From assembly GCA_027487435.1 (NCBI GenBank), contig JAIYDP010000331.1, positions 28,814-92,813 of the forward strand: DNA of 64,000 nucleotides. Direction: 5' to 3'. Made by a program: the position numbers and the translations under genes. This stretch comes from Verrucomicrobiaceae bacterium. GTDB taxonomy: Bacteria; Verrucomicrobiota; Verrucomicrobiia; Verrucomicrobiales; Akkermansiaceae. Below the pieces are notes generated by a model. It was given only the letters and a program-made list of their open reading frames with translations. It searched no databases and was not told the DNA's origin. The stretch's first letter is position 1, and each line of letters begins with the position of its first letter. This document shows, one piece after another, positions 38,394 to 47,549 of the stretch.

Positions 38394-39200
38394 TCAGCCT
38401 GTGATTGGGACTGGAGGAGGTAAAACAGCGCCTGCACTCATACTAATGCGCCCTTCGAGGAGAGAGTCATCTTCCTCATCTTCTGGGTCGCCTAAAGATT
38501 CGCCGACAATGCTCGTGACCGAAGCTGCTCCCGGCATAAATATCCCCCTTTGCTCTGGTCCATTTTTGATGACGCGGTAGGTATCAGACCAATTGGCCAC
38601 CCCGTTCATTTTAACAGTGACATTACTCGTCACGAAACTAAGTTCCACAGCTGTTTTCCCACTGCCAGTTCGGGTGTAGCGCTCGGAACTCGCATCTGTC
38701 GATGTATTCGTAGTGATGACGGAGCGTTCCGTTTCGTTTTCTGCGCTAGCTCCTTCATCGGAGATATACAAATATTGACCGATATTGATTGCTGGACTGC
38801 CGGCTTTAACTAGGTGAAAGACCCCGCCGTCATCCGATTCCTCGTCCATGTAAAAAGATATCGAATATCCAGTAATGCTGGTAATGACTTCCGCCTCGAC
38901 TAAAGCCTCAAGAATTTCTTTGTTCGAGATTCTTCTGACAAAAATCTTACTACCTTTTTCTGAGGTTGAGGTGGACGTTGTGCCCCGAGTTGTGGAAAAC
39001 TCATTTTCATAAGTAAGGTATGTTTTGCCATCGGAACCGAGCAAAGGGACACCATCACCGTCACGCGCGATCAGTGCAGGTGCGGTGGAGCTTTCCGTAA
39101 GTGTGAAAGTCACATTTTGTGCTGTATCGAATTGAGAAAAAGCTACTGCGGGAAAGAATCCTGCAATTGCCACGAGTTGTTGTAGTTGTTTTGTTTTCAT
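38394..39200 (-). CDS. Secreted protein of unknown function, 268 aa
   Basis: I choose the ATG at 39200, which gives a signal peptide (MKTKQLQQLVAIAGFFPAVAF, cleaved near AFS-QF); an ATG 33 bp upstream would place charged residues in front of it. The mature part is rich in Ser, Thr, Glu and Gly and looks beta-structured, with a low-complexity acidic stretch near the C-terminus (GDPEDEEDDS). I recognise no family. The gene is monocistronic: its own promoter with two palindromes lies upstream and a strong intrinsic terminator downstream. Expression is probably controlled by a LacI-type or similar repressor. Confidence 0.7.
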   Translation of the reverse strand: MKTKQLQQLVAIAGFFPAVAFSQFDTAQNVTFTLTESSTAPALIARDGDGVPLLGSDGKTYLTYENEFSTTRGTTSTSTSEKGSKIFVRRISNKEILEALVEAEVITSITGYSISFYMDEESDDGGVFHLVKAGSPAINIGQYLYISDEGASAENETERSVITTNTSTDASSERYTRTGSGKTAVELSFVTSNVTVKMNGVANWSDTYRVIKNGPEQRGIFMPGAASVTSIVGESLGDPEDEEDDSLLEGRISMSAGAVLPPPVPITG

Positions 39201-39232
39201 TAGTTTGGTGATCAGGTTTTCAACTTCCTCCA

Positions 39233-39246
39233 TAAACGTTCGTTTA
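39233..39246. promoter_or_regulatory. Palindromic operator candidate downstream of the start site
   Basis: TAAACGTTCGTTTA is a perfect palindrome with the ACGT-type centre common in LacI-family operators. It lies about 10-23 bp downstream of the predicted transcription start of the leftward secreted-protein gene, where a bound repressor would act as a roadblock. Confidence 0.5.
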
Positions 39247-39262
39247 CGGAAGAGCTACCCTT

Positions 39263-39290
39263 GTTCTATGAAACGTTTTCATGCCGTCAA
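39263..39290 (-). promoter_or_regulatory. Promoter with an operator in its spacer, for the secreted-protein gene
   Basis: On the minus strand, TTGACG (39290-39285) and TAGAAC (39268-39263) are separated by 16 bases. The palindrome ATGAAA-N3-TTTCAT (39268-39282, centre ACGT on the minus strand) fills the spacer, so a bound protein would exclude RNA polymerase. Together with the second palindrome at 39233-39246 this is a typical repressor layout. Neither box is perfect (five and four matches of six). Confidence 0.5.
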
Positions 39291-39330
39291 GGGAAAAACA
39301 TTTTTCCCATGAAGATTTGTCGTGCAAAAA

Positions 39331-40557
39331 TCAAATCGGCGCCTTGTCGAGCGCAAATGCATCATGCACAGCTCGTGCTGCATCCTCGATAAATCTTTCA
39401 TCCACCGTAACAGCAATCTTGATTTCCGAGGTAGAAATCATGCCGATATTGATTCCCGCATTGCCAAGTGCTTTGAACATCGTGGCAGCCACTCCCGAAT
39501 GCGAGCGCATGCCGATTCCCACTGCGCTGAGTTTAGCGATACCACCTTCGGTTTCGACTTTGGCGTTTGGTCCTAGCTCGCTGAGGAGTGGTTTTAATGC
39601 GGCTTGTGCTTTTCCAAGATCATTCGAGTGCATGGTAAACGAGTGGCGCGCGTAGCCATCGCTAGCGATGTTCGAAATGATCATGTCTAGGTTGATTTCC
39701 GCATCTCCGAGAACGCCGAGAATTTTGCCCGACATTCCAGGCTCATCAGGGATGCCTTTGACGGTGACACGAGCTTGTGAGCGTTCGATGCTGATTCCAC
39801 GAATGACGACGTTTTCCATAGCGGGGTGTTCTTCTAAAACAAGAGTTCCTGGGTTGTTGTTAAGACTTGAGCGAACTTCAAAAATGACACTGTATTTTTT
39901 CGCAAATTCGACGGAGCGTGACTGCATGACCTTTGAGCCAGAAGATGCCATTTCCAGCATTTCGTCGTAGGAGATTTCTGGCAATTTGCGAGCGTTTTTC
40001 ACGATGCGAGGGTCGCAGGTGTAAACGCCATCCACATCTGTCAAAATCTGACATACATCCGCTTTGATGGCTGCGGCAATCGCGATCGCAGTTAAATCAG
40101 ATCCGCCACGTCCCAGCGTATGAATCGCGCCTTGCTGAGTGATGCCCTGAAATCCTGCAACGACAAGCGTTTTATCCGCTGCGAGCAATTCATTCATATA
40201 GCGGGGATCGATGTCTTCTATTCGACCGCGGGTATGAGACCCGATGGTGGTAATCCCCGCTTGGCGCCCCGTAACCGAAACGCCAGCCACTCCGATGTCT
40301 TGCAGCGCCATGGCGACAAGGGCGATCGATTGTTGTTCGCCTGTTGAAACGAGAACGTCGAGTTCCCGCTCGGATGGGTTCTCCGAGAGTTCATTAGCCA
40401 TTTTGAGAAGACCATCGGTCACACCCGACATCGCCGATACAACAGCAACGACTTGATTGCCCTGATCCCGCGTGGATTTTAAACGCGCAGCGACGTTGCG
40501 GATGCGGTCAAGGGAACCCACAGAGGTTCCGCCATATTTTTGAACAATCAGTGCCAT
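39331..40557 (-). CDS. lysC: Aspartate kinase
   Basis: The enzyme phosphorylates L-aspartate, the first step of the lysine, methionine and threonine pathway. I choose the ATG at 40557, which begins MALIVQKYGGTSVG with the catalytic KYGGTS motif; an upstream start adds 14 residues absent from the family. The 408-residue length is that of the monofunctional, LysC-alpha type. Further motifs are VSAMSGVTD, GRGGSDLTAIAIAAA, and a C-terminal pair of ACT domains (VTVKGIPDEPGMSGKILGVL and AVGIGMRSHSGVAATMFKAL), which bind lysine and/or threonine for feedback inhibition. An internal Met before the ACT part may give a separate small subunit, as in Bacillus and Corynebacterium, but this is not visible with confidence. 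It stands alone between the secreted-protein promoter and secA. Confidence 0.95.
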   Translation of the reverse strand: MALIVQKYGGTSVGSLDRIRNVAARLKSTRDQGNQVVAVVSAMSGVTDGLLKMANELSENPSERELDVLVSTGEQQSIALVAMALQDIGVAGVSVTGRQAGITTIGSHTRGRIEDIDPRYMNELLAADKTLVVAGFQGITQQGAIHTLGRGGSDLTAIAIAAAIKADVCQILTDVDGVYTCDPRIVKNARKLPEISYDEMLEMASSGSKVMQSRSVEFAKKYSVIFEVRSSLNNNPGTLVLEEHPAMENVVIRGISIERSQARVTVKGIPDEPGMSGKILGVLGDAEINLDMIISNIASDGYARHSFTMHSNDLGKAQAALKPLLSELGPNAKVETEGGIAKLSAVGIGMRSHSGVAATMFKALGNAGINIGMISTSEIKIAVTVDERFIEDAARAVHDAFALDKAPI

Positions 40558-40747
40558 TATTTGGAAAAAAGGAAGAGGAACTTCGACCAAGAGCAACAAT
40601 CAAGCAAGGAGAATTCATGGCATGCAGCCACCAATCGTGATATGCCTCGCTCGACTGGCGTTACCAAAGCATTCTCTTGGGAAAAGTGTCCGATTTCAGG
40701 CCTTGGAACCATCGATGAGGAAACATTGATTCGCGGGAAACGCCCAG

Positions 40748-43700
40748 TTACGCTTCTGGAGTTTCGGGCGTTTCGGTTTTTTTGACTTTGGTGATGTCGA
40801 AACTCGGCTTGCGTTTGGGGAGGTTGATTTTGAGCTGTTTGCCTTGAGGAGACGCTAGCAATTGGGGATCATTGGAACTAGCACTTTGCGCGACGTTATC
40901 CTGGGTGATTTCACCACTGCGTTGCAGTAGCGCGGCATTGTGCATTTGCTTGAGGTATTCCTCAATGGCAACTGCCGAGCGGAAGAGGTTATGGAAGGCT
41001 TCGGATTCGATGTTACCCATCAGTTCAGTGAAGAGGGCGTAGGCTTCGTTCTTGTACTCGACGAGAGGGTCTTTTTGACCTTGAGCACGGAGATACACAC
41101 CTTCGCGTAGGGCATCCATATTGTAAAGGTGCGCTTGCCATTGTTTGTCGATGGCAGCCAGCACCATGCGACGCTCTTCCATTTCCAAAAGCTCTGGTGG
41201 GATATTGCTAGTTCGAGTCTGGTAGGCAGCGCGGGTGCGATCGAGAAGTAGCTCGATGATTTCATCGGGCTTTGCTGCTCCTTCAATTTCTTCGCGCGCG
41301 ATGCGGATCGGGAGATTGCCTTGCACCCAATGGAACAGTTCGGTGTGGTCGGGGGAATTGTCATCGCGACCAGCGAAGTAGCTGTTGACACCTGCGGGGA
41401 TAACTTTGTCGATGATTTCGAGGACGAGTTGGCGAGGTTCTTCCGATTGCAAAACCTCATTGCGGTAGCCGTAAACCACTTCGCGCTGCTTGTTCATCAC
41501 GTCATCGAAGTCAAGCACGCGCTTGCGCCAAAGGTAATTGCGCTGTTCAACGCGTTTTTGAGCGGTTTCCACAGAACGGTTGAGCCATGAGTGCTCAAGG
41601 GCTTCGCCTTCTTTCATGCCGAAACGTTCCATCATGGAAGTCATGCGTTCGGCAGCGGCGAAGTTACGCATCAAATCGTCCTCGAAAGAAATGTAGGCTT
41701 GGGATAAACCAGGGTCACCTTGGCGAGCGCAGCGACCACGAAGCTGTCGGTCGATGCGGCGTGATTCGTGGCGTTCGGTGCCGATAACGAAAAGACCACC
41801 GAGTTCTGCGACGCCTGCGCCAAGTTTGATGTCGGTGCCCCGGCCAGCCATGTTGGTGGAGACAGTGACGGAGCCTTTTTGACCGGCATTGGCGATGATT
41901 TCGGCCTCTTGTGCATGATACTTGGCATTGAGGACGGCGTGAGGAATTTTATCGCGCTTGAGTAGGCGACTGAGTGTCTCGGAAGCTTCGACAGAGGCGG
42001 TTCCGACCAAAACAGGTTGTCCTTTTTCGTGGGCTTCGGCGATTTTTTTGACGACGGCGTTGTATTTTTCGCGTCGGGTTTTGAAGACTTGGTCGTTGAG
42101 GTCAACGCGGGTGTTGGGGCGATTGGTAGGAATGGGCAGGACATCGAGCTTGTAAATGTCGTGGAATTCCGATGCCTCCGTTTCAGCGGTGCCGGTCATG
42201 CCAGCGAGTTTTTCGTAGAGACGGAAGTAGTTTTGGATGGTTATGGTGGCGTAGGTCTGCGATTCGCGCTCGATGGTGACACCTTCTTTGGCCTCTACAG
42301 CTTGGTGGAGACCATCCGACCAGCGGCGGCCTGGCATTTCGCGTCCAGTGTTTTCATCGACGATGATGACTTTGCCGTCACTGACCACGTATTGTACATC
42401 TTTTTCATAGACGCAGTAGGCCTTGAGGAGTTGGGAAATGTTGTGAAGTTTTTCGCCTTGCTCGTTGAGGCTGGTTTGGAGGATTTCCTTTTGTGCGATG
42501 CGCTGATCTTCCGTCAAGGCTGGATTCGCATCGATTTCGGCGTAGGCTGTGCCAAGGTCAGGCAGAACGAAGGCATTCGCATCGTCGGGAGAAAGGAATT
42601 GTCGACCGATCTCCATAAGGTCGGCATCGTTGGCCTTCTCGTCGATGGTGAAGTAAAGTTCTTCTTTGATGGCAAAGAGATCTTTTTTCTGTGCGTCTTG
42701 GTAGAAGGAAAGCTCTGTTTTTTCGAGCAAGCGACGGAGTTCCGGGTCCTCCATGTAACGCATGAGTTGGCGATTGCGCGGCTGACCTAGCTTGAGCTTG
42801 AACAGCGCGCGACCAGCATTGTCTTTGTCACCAGACTCCATGCCTTTTTTGACCTGAGCGGCGAGATCGTTACAAAGTTCCGTTTGTTTTCTCACCAAAG
42901 ATTCGACGAGTGGCCGGTAGCGGTCGTATTGATGTGAAGAAACCGTAGAAGGGCCGGAGATGATGAGCGGGGTGCGAGCTTCATCGATGAGAATCGAGTC
43001 CACTTCATCGATCACGGCAAGGTAGTGACTGCGTTGGACTTGCTCCTCTGCGGTGCTAGCCATGCCGTTGTCACGGAGGTAGTCAAAGCCAAACTCGGAG
43101 TTGGTGCCATAGGTGATGTCGCAGAGATACTGTTGGCGACGGTCTTCGGAATACATTTGGTTTTGGATGCAGCCGACAGTGAGTCCGAGGAATTTGTAAA
43201 GAGAGCCCATCCACTCGGAGTCACGCTTGGCGAGGTAGTCGTTGACGGTGACGATGTGAACGCCGAGACCGGTCAGAGCATTGAGGTAAACAGGAAGAGT
43301 CGCGACGAGGGTTTTCCCTTCGCCAGTCTGCATTTCAGAAATCATCCCCCGGTGAAGAGCAATGCCGCCGATGAGCTGGACATCGAAGTGAACCATTTCC
43401 CATTTGAGGTCGTGGTCGCAGACGTTGATGGTCGTGCCGCACATGCGACGGGCACCGTTTTTGACAACAGCATAGGCTTCGGGGAGGATCTGGTCGAGAT
43501 ACTTAGCGCGGCGCAAACGGAAAGCGGGTTGGATTTCGCGGAAGGCTTCTTTTGCTGCTTCGATGGCCTCAGGTGTCGGAGCAATCGAAGCTGGAAGCTC
43601 GGGAAACTCGTCACGCAGACGCGAGAGGCGAGATTCTAGGGCAGAGGCGGCTTGTTGTAAGTCGCTTTCGCCCATGCGGAGAAGAGCAGACTTAGGTGGG

Positions 43701-43885
43701 GCGTTGAGTTCGTGATAGCGAGCGAGGTGTGCCTGCCATTTTTGCGTCATTTCGCGGAGCTTTTGTTCCGGTTCGCGTTGAAGTGCTTCCTCGATTTCGT
43801 TGATGCGAGCTACGACGGGGCGGATGCGGCGTACTTCGCGCTGGTTTTTATTGCCGACGATTTTCTGGAGGATCCACTTGATCAT
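40748..43885 (-). CDS. secA: Protein translocase ATPase SecA
   Basis: SecA drives preproteins through SecYEG at the inner membrane. The 1045-residue protein has Walker A MQTGEGKT, the DEAD-type box IDEVDSILIDEARTPLIISG, the GTNSEFGFDYLRDN motif, TNMAGRGTDIKLG and the helical scaffold region SWLNRSVETAQKRVEQRN. It is longer than E. coli SecA (901), with extra length around residues 330-470, between the second preprotein-binding part and the NBD, as in other Verrucomicrobiota and Planctomycetota. The C-terminus ends LPKRKPSFDITKVKKTETPETPEA-like residues and lacks the zinc-binding Cys-x-Cys-x8-Cys-His tail. Its gene heads a row of minus-strand housekeeping genes, but a 99-bp gap separates it from yidC. 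Confidence 0.97.
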   Translation of the reverse strand: MIKWILQKIVGNKNQREVRRIRPVVARINEIEEALQREPEQKLREMTQKWQAHLARYHELNAPPKSALLRMGESDLQQAASALESRLSRLRDEFPELPASIAPTPEAIEAAKEAFREIQPAFRLRRAKYLDQILPEAYAVVKNGARRMCGTTINVCDHDLKWEMVHFDVQLIGGIALHRGMISEMQTGEGKTLVATLPVYLNALTGLGVHIVTVNDYLAKRDSEWMGSLYKFLGLTVGCIQNQMYSEDRRQQYLCDITYGTNSEFGFDYLRDNGMASTAEEQVQRSHYLAVIDEVDSILIDEARTPLIISGPSTVSSHQYDRYRPLVESLVRKQTELCNDLAAQVKKGMESGDKDNAGRALFKLKLGQPRNRQLMRYMEDPELRRLLEKTELSFYQDAQKKDLFAIKEELYFTIDEKANDADLMEIGRQFLSPDDANAFVLPDLGTAYAEIDANPALTEDQRIAQKEILQTSLNEQGEKLHNISQLLKAYCVYEKDVQYVVSDGKVIIVDENTGREMPGRRWSDGLHQAVEAKEGVTIERESQTYATITIQNYFRLYEKLAGMTGTAETEASEFHDIYKLDVLPIPTNRPNTRVDLNDQVFKTRREKYNAVVKKIAEAHEKGQPVLVGTASVEASETLSRLLKRDKIPHAVLNAKYHAQEAEIIANAGQKGSVTVSTNMAGRGTDIKLGAGVAELGGLFVIGTERHESRRIDRQLRGRCARQGDPGLSQAYISFEDDLMRNFAAAERMTSMMERFGMKEGEALEHSWLNRSVETAQKRVEQRNYLWRKRVLDFDDVMNKQREVVYGYRNEVLQSEEPRQLVLEIIDKVIPAGVNSYFAGRDDNSPDHTELFHWVQGNLPIRIAREEIEGAAKPDEIIELLLDRTRAAYQTRTSNIPPELLEMEERRMVLAAIDKQWQAHLYNMDALREGVYLRAQGQKDPLVEYKNEAYALFTELMGNIESEAFHNLFRSAVAIEEYLKQMHNAALLQRSGEITQDNVAQSASSNDPQLLASPQGKQLKINLPKRKPSFDITKVKKTETPETPEA

Positions 43886-43984
43886 AACTGGTGATGGTAT
43901 TGCGAGGAATTGGTAGAGGGGAAATGGGCGAAGTGCAAAGCGGAAATGAAGAAAAACCGCAAAGGAGGGCGGAAAATGCGAGAA

Positions 43985-45808
43985 TTATTTACGATCTGGC
44001 TTTTTCGGGGTGACGTTGCGGAGATTTTTGCCTTGTTGGGCAGCTTGGGCGCGCTGGAGTTCTTCTTGTTTTTCCATGAGTTTCTCCATGAACGATTTTT
44101 TGCGTGGCTTGCTAGAATCCACTGTTTTTTCGACGAGTTGCGGCTCAGGAAGCTTCGAGGTGATCCATGTTTGGAAGATGGTGAAAATGTTTTGCACCGT
44201 CCAATAGAGCGCGAGAGCGGAGGCAAAGTTGTAGCAGAAAATGAGGAACATGAAGGGCATGAACATGAAAATGCGTTGCTGCATTTTGTCGCCCGTCTTA
44301 GGCATCATAGCCATTTGCAGGAAGCTCGAGATGGTCATGACAATGGGGAGAATGTTGATCGGCAAGCCGAAAATCATGAAGGTGTCCGGTTGGGAAAGGT
44401 CATTGACCCAGAGGAATGGTTCGTGGCGCAGTTCGACGGCGTATTGCAGCATGCGGTAGAAGCCAAAGAAGATGGGGATCTGCAGAAGCATGGGAAGACA
44501 GCCTCCGATGGGGTTGACGCCGTATTTTTTGTACATCTTCATGGTCTCCTGGTTCATGCGAGTCGGGTCGTCCTTGTATTTCTCGCGGAGCTTGTCCATT
44601 TCAGGCTTGAGCTTGGCCATACGCTTCATAGAGCGGTTTGACTTATTGTAGAGAGGCCAGATGGTGATACGGACGCATAGCGTGAGCAAAATAATCGAGA
44701 TGCCCCATGACCATTTGTGTGAGATCAAAGCGATGCCATCATGAATGAGATGAAGCACCCAGTTTAGGGTGCGGCTTACGGGGGAGAAAAAGCCGTAGTT
44801 CATCAAATCGCCCCATTTTTTGTCCATGGAGCGGAGCATGTGGTTGTTTTTCGGCCCCATGAAGATTTCGAATTGGTATTCTTGGCGCATGCCTTTGGTA
44901 AGTTGACTTTCTGGCAACTGCATGACCGCCGTGGTGCCGACCAAGGGCTTTTCTAGCTTGTCGAATGGTTTATCGTAAGGCATCGCACTGAGCTTGGTAT
45001 TGAATGGCTGCGCGGTGCTGAGGGCAATGGTGAAAAATTGGTTACAGACACCGGCGAGGGTGCCTTTTTCGAGGACAAGATCGATTTTCGGTTTAGCGGG
45101 GGAGACCCAACCTTTGGCAAACTCCGTCACTTCTGTGTATTCGTAGCCGTCATCATCGTGCTTGAAGAAAGTGGTTTGGTCAGGCCATTCGTCCTTATGG
45201 ATGGGCCCCATGGAACCCAGATTGACGGCCCATTGGTTGAGTTGAAGCGCGCTATCACTGCCGCACTCGACTATGACATCACAGGTCAGAAGGTAAGGTG
45301 CACCTGGTTTGCTGAGATCTGAAGCAATTTTGTAGGTTTTCTTGATGATGTGGTTTTCCTCGCTGCGAGCGATGAAGACAGCTGTTTTGCCTTTTTCCGA
45401 TTGATCTTCTTTGTAAAAATAAGGCAAGGTATCAGCAAATGTGCCGCGATTGAGCGCGCCGACGGGATGCTTGCCATCGGCATTGATACGGATGGGGGTT
45501 TTGCTGTTACCGATTTCGTATTCGTTTTTGAGTTCGGCGTATTTGACACCCGCGCCGATGTTGGTGAGGACGAAAGCGACTTGGTCGTTTTCGATGGTGA
45601 TAAGATTTTCTGCAATCGTCTCGTTGCTGGTTTTTGCAGGAGGGGCATCTTCTACTTTAATGGGTTCGCTTTTCGCATTGGCAACGGCCTCTTGGTTGTA
45701 AGCGTTTTGGCTAGCGGAGGGCGGTGGATTTTTTGCGCCAAAATAGAAATTCAGAGCGAGGCCGATGCTGCAAAGCGTTACAACGATCCATGTTTTTTTA
45801 TCGTACAT
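43985..45808 (-). CDS. yidC: Membrane protein insertase YidC
   Basis: YidC inserts and folds inner-membrane proteins alone or with SecYEG. The 607-residue protein has the Gram-negative form: an N-terminal helix (TWIVVTLCSIGLALNFYFG), a periplasmic beta-domain of about 300 residues, and a C-terminal core of five helices with the signature GCLPMLLQIPIFFGFYRML and the cytoplasmic basic loop KSNRSMKRMAKLKPEMDKL. The tail is Lys-rich (KNLRNVTPKKPDRK), which can help ribosome binding. The gene lies 40 bp downstream of rnpA, in the common order rpmH-rnpA-yidC; the small yidD gene usually between rnpA and yidC is absent here. Confidence 0.97.
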   Translation of the reverse strand: MYDKKTWIVVTLCSIGLALNFYFGAKNPPPSASQNAYNQEAVANAKSEPIKVEDAPPAKTSNETIAENLITIENDQVAFVLTNIGAGVKYAELKNEYEIGNSKTPIRINADGKHPVGALNRGTFADTLPYFYKEDQSEKGKTAVFIARSEENHIIKKTYKIASDLSKPGAPYLLTCDVIVECGSDSALQLNQWAVNLGSMGPIHKDEWPDQTTFFKHDDDGYEYTEVTEFAKGWVSPAKPKIDLVLEKGTLAGVCNQFFTIALSTAQPFNTKLSAMPYDKPFDKLEKPLVGTTAVMQLPESQLTKGMRQEYQFEIFMGPKNNHMLRSMDKKWGDLMNYGFFSPVSRTLNWVLHLIHDGIALISHKWSWGISIILLTLCVRITIWPLYNKSNRSMKRMAKLKPEMDKLREKYKDDPTRMNQETMKMYKKYGVNPIGGCLPMLLQIPIFFGFYRMLQYAVELRHEPFLWVNDLSQPDTFMIFGLPINILPIVMTISSFLQMAMMPKTGDKMQQRIFMFMPFMFLIFCYNFASALALYWTVQNIFTIFQTWITSKLPEPQLVEKTVDSSKPRKKSFMEKLMEKQEELQRAQAAQQGKNLRNVTPKKPDRK

Positions 45809-45848
45809 AAGAGAAAAAGTCGGAATAGTAAGTCGGTGAGAATTCGAA

Positions 45849-46220
45849 TTAGGGAGAGGTGAGGTCGGCGACGGGCGCGATAATTTTGAGACGTTTCGCT
45901 TGGCGATACCAGTCTTTTTCTAAATCCTCAAAGCTGGCTTGGATGGTGTTGTAGCGCGCGATCACGACAATGTAGCGAAGAGGGTCGGCGACTTGAGCCA
46001 AGTGCTTTTGGAGGATCGCGCGGAAACGGCGGCGGATCAGAACACGGTCGTGAGCTTTACCAGCTTTGCGTGTCGTGATAAAGGCCCACATGGTGTGAGG
46101 CAAGGAGTGATCTTCCAAGGTGCTAAGAACAACAAACCGGCCTGCTGAAGAGCGGCCGGTTTCGCGGACTTTCTGGAAATCGGCCCGCTTGCTCATGGTG
46201 TGCTTGCGGGGAAAACGCAT
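45849..46220 (-). CDS. rnpA: Ribonuclease P protein component
   Basis: RnpA is the protein subunit of RNase P, which matures the 5' ends of tRNAs. I choose the ATG at 46220 (MRFPRKHTMSKRADFQKV), because the family starts with a basic LPR/L-x-x-x-x-F pattern; an ATG eight codons upstream is less likely. The 123-residue protein has the RNR-type motif VLIRRRFRAILQKH (family consensus R-N-R-x-R-R-x-x-R, here with Ile-Arg-Arg) and a basic N-terminal helix. The RxxNRxxR signature is therefore slightly divergent. It lies 20 bp downstream of rpmH, the universal neighbour. Confidence 0.93.
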   Translation of the reverse strand: MRFPRKHTMSKRADFQKVRETGRSSAGRFVVLSTLEDHSLPHTMWAFITTRKAGKAHDRVLIRRRFRAILQKHLAQVADPLRYIVVIARYNTIQASFEDLEKDWYRQAKRLKIIAPVADLTSP

Positions 46221-46240
46221 GTGCGGGACGATCCGAAAAA

Positions 46241-46423
46241 TCAATTGGATGTGTGTTGTTGCACGTGGCGCTTGAAGGCGACTTCAGCACCTTTGCCCAT
46301 GAGCCGCTTACGTCCTTTACGGCGGCGGCGGCTGAGGATAGCACGGCCGCCTTTGGTGGCCATGCGAGCACGGAACCCGTGTTGTTGTTTACGAGTTCTC
46401 TTAGACGGGCGGAATGTAGGCAT
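46241..46423 (-). CDS. rpmH: 50S ribosomal protein L34
   Basis: The 60-residue sequence [20 protein letters not shown] and the following [20 protein letters not shown] are the diagnostic core of L34, with a C-terminal extension of about 18 residues beyond the usual 44-46. Two consecutive ATG codons (46426 and 46423) are available; I use the second, which matches the MPTFRPS start. It heads the rpmH-rnpA-yidC run. No Shine-Dalgarno is visible upstream; a promoter candidate lies at 46499-46526. Confidence 0.95.
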   Translation of the reverse strand: MPTFRPSKRTRKQQHGFRARMATKGGRAILSRRRRKGRKRLMGKGAEVAFKRHVQQHTSN

Positions 46424-46498
46424 CATAGCGTTTCAGGAGTAAGAAGTTTAAGGCGAGCTTGGCAGAAGATCATCTTTGCGTAAGCAGGCGGGGGGCGG

Positions 46499-46526
46499 AG
46501 AATAAGCAGAAATGGGATCTTGTCAA
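46499..46526 (-). promoter_or_regulatory. Promoter candidate for rpmH-rnpA-yidC
   Basis: On the minus strand, a perfect TTGACA (46526-46521) and TATTCT (46504-46499, four of six matches) are separated by 16 bases. The predicted start would give a leader of about 65 bases before rpmH. Confidence 0.5.
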
Positions 46527-46568
46527 TCCAACAATGTGGGAAATTTAGGTTTTTTTTCATTTTCTCAC

Positions 46569-47459
46569 TCACGCACGCCAAAATATAGCCAAAAGAGTAA
46601 AAACAATGAGGAGATACAGGAGTGTGAATAAAAAAAGCGCACGCGCGGATTCGCGATTTGGTTGCCTAATGAAGTGCGATGCTTTGATGATCATCCAGAT
46701 GCCGGAAGCAATGATTAAGACCGAACCCGCCGGGTGAATTTGTGCTGTGATGGCTGGCCAAACAGTGACAAGAGTCAGACAAACCGAAAACGTGGTTGCG
46801 ATGCGGGCGCTACGAGTGCCAACGATGTCGCCATTTGACCACATTTTATACCCTGCGTTTTCGTATTCTTCTCGGCATAGCCAATTGATGGAAACGAAGT
46901 GTGGGAGTTGCCAAAATAGCATCAGTGCAAACAAGAACCATGCTGCGGGAGTTAATGGAGCACCAGTAGCTGTCCAGCCGATTAATGGAGGAATGGCTCC
47001 AGGTATAGCACCTACCAAAGTATTCAGGGAGTGCCAGCGTTTCATCGGGGTATAAACAAAGACGTAGGACACCAAGGTTAGTGCGGTAAGTAGGCTCGGA
47101 ACGGAGCCAACTTTCATGGATAGGTGAACAAGACCGAATGCGGACAAGCCGCAACCAATTAAGAAGGCCGCTGTCGTGCCGAGTCTGCGGCTTGGTAGCG
47201 GTCGATCCGCAGTACGCTTCATGCGCGCATCCTGATCGATTTCCATCAACTGATTGAACGCAGCAGAACCGAATGCCGCTGCGGCAGTTCCCAACAAGGT
47301 GTGAAACAAGATCATCCAGTTCCAGTTGTAGGTTCGAGATGCTAGAAGATAGCCAAAAAATGTTGTGACCAACACAAACGTATTCAAACGGATCTTGGTC
47401 AGGGTGGCGAAGTCCTTCTGCCAAGATACATCTGGCGGTAGTTGTGCGTGTTCTGGCAT
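46569..47459 (-). CDS. ctaB: Protoheme IX farnesyltransferase (heme O synthase)
   Basis: The enzyme adds a farnesyl group to heme b to make heme O for terminal oxidases. The 296-residue protein is a UbiA-type prenyltransferase with about eight helices. The first Asp-rich motif reads NQLMEIDQDARMKRTADRPLPS, split here as NQLMEIDQDARMK and RTADRPLPS (Asn69, Asp75 and Asp77), followed by the conserved YTPMKR (about residues 135-140) and the REEYENAGYKMWS loop with the family's catalytic-site pattern. The N-terminal cytoplasmic segment KIRLNTFVLVTTFFGYLLAS is typical. It stands with a gap of 90 bp to dxs; the cytochrome oxidase genes it serves are not in the window. Confidence 0.95.
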   Translation of the reverse strand: MPEHAQLPPDVSWQKDFATLTKIRLNTFVLVTTFFGYLLASRTYNWNWMILFHTLLGTAAAAFGSAAFNQLMEIDQDARMKRTADRPLPSRRLGTTAAFLIGCGLSAFGLVHLSMKVGSVPSLLTALTLVSYVFVYTPMKRWHSLNTLVGAIPGAIPPLIGWTATGAPLTPAAWFLFALMLFWQLPHFVSINWLCREEYENAGYKMWSNGDIVGTRSARIATTFSVCLTLVTVWPAITAQIHPAGSVLIIASGIWMIIKASHFIRQPNRESARALFLFTLLYLLIVFTLLAIFWRA

Positions 47460-47549
47460 GAGGTGGAATACTATGTGCCAATTTCGTCAATCCACAAATG
47501 AGAATCGCATGTGTTATCTAGCAGCACTTACGGCGAGCTAACACAGCGA

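Noticed and set aside
42017..42790. 257-codon open frame on the plus strand
   Set aside because: Antisense to secA, which is certain; the translation is Phe/Val/Gly-rich without motifs.
43910..44641. 243-codon open frame on the plus strand
   Set aside because: Antisense to the conserved C-terminal half of yidC.
45849..46423. Chromosomal origin near rpmH/rnpA
   Set aside because: rpmH and rnpA often lie near dnaA and oriC, but no dnaA, dnaN, DnaA-box cluster or AT-rich unwinding element is seen here.
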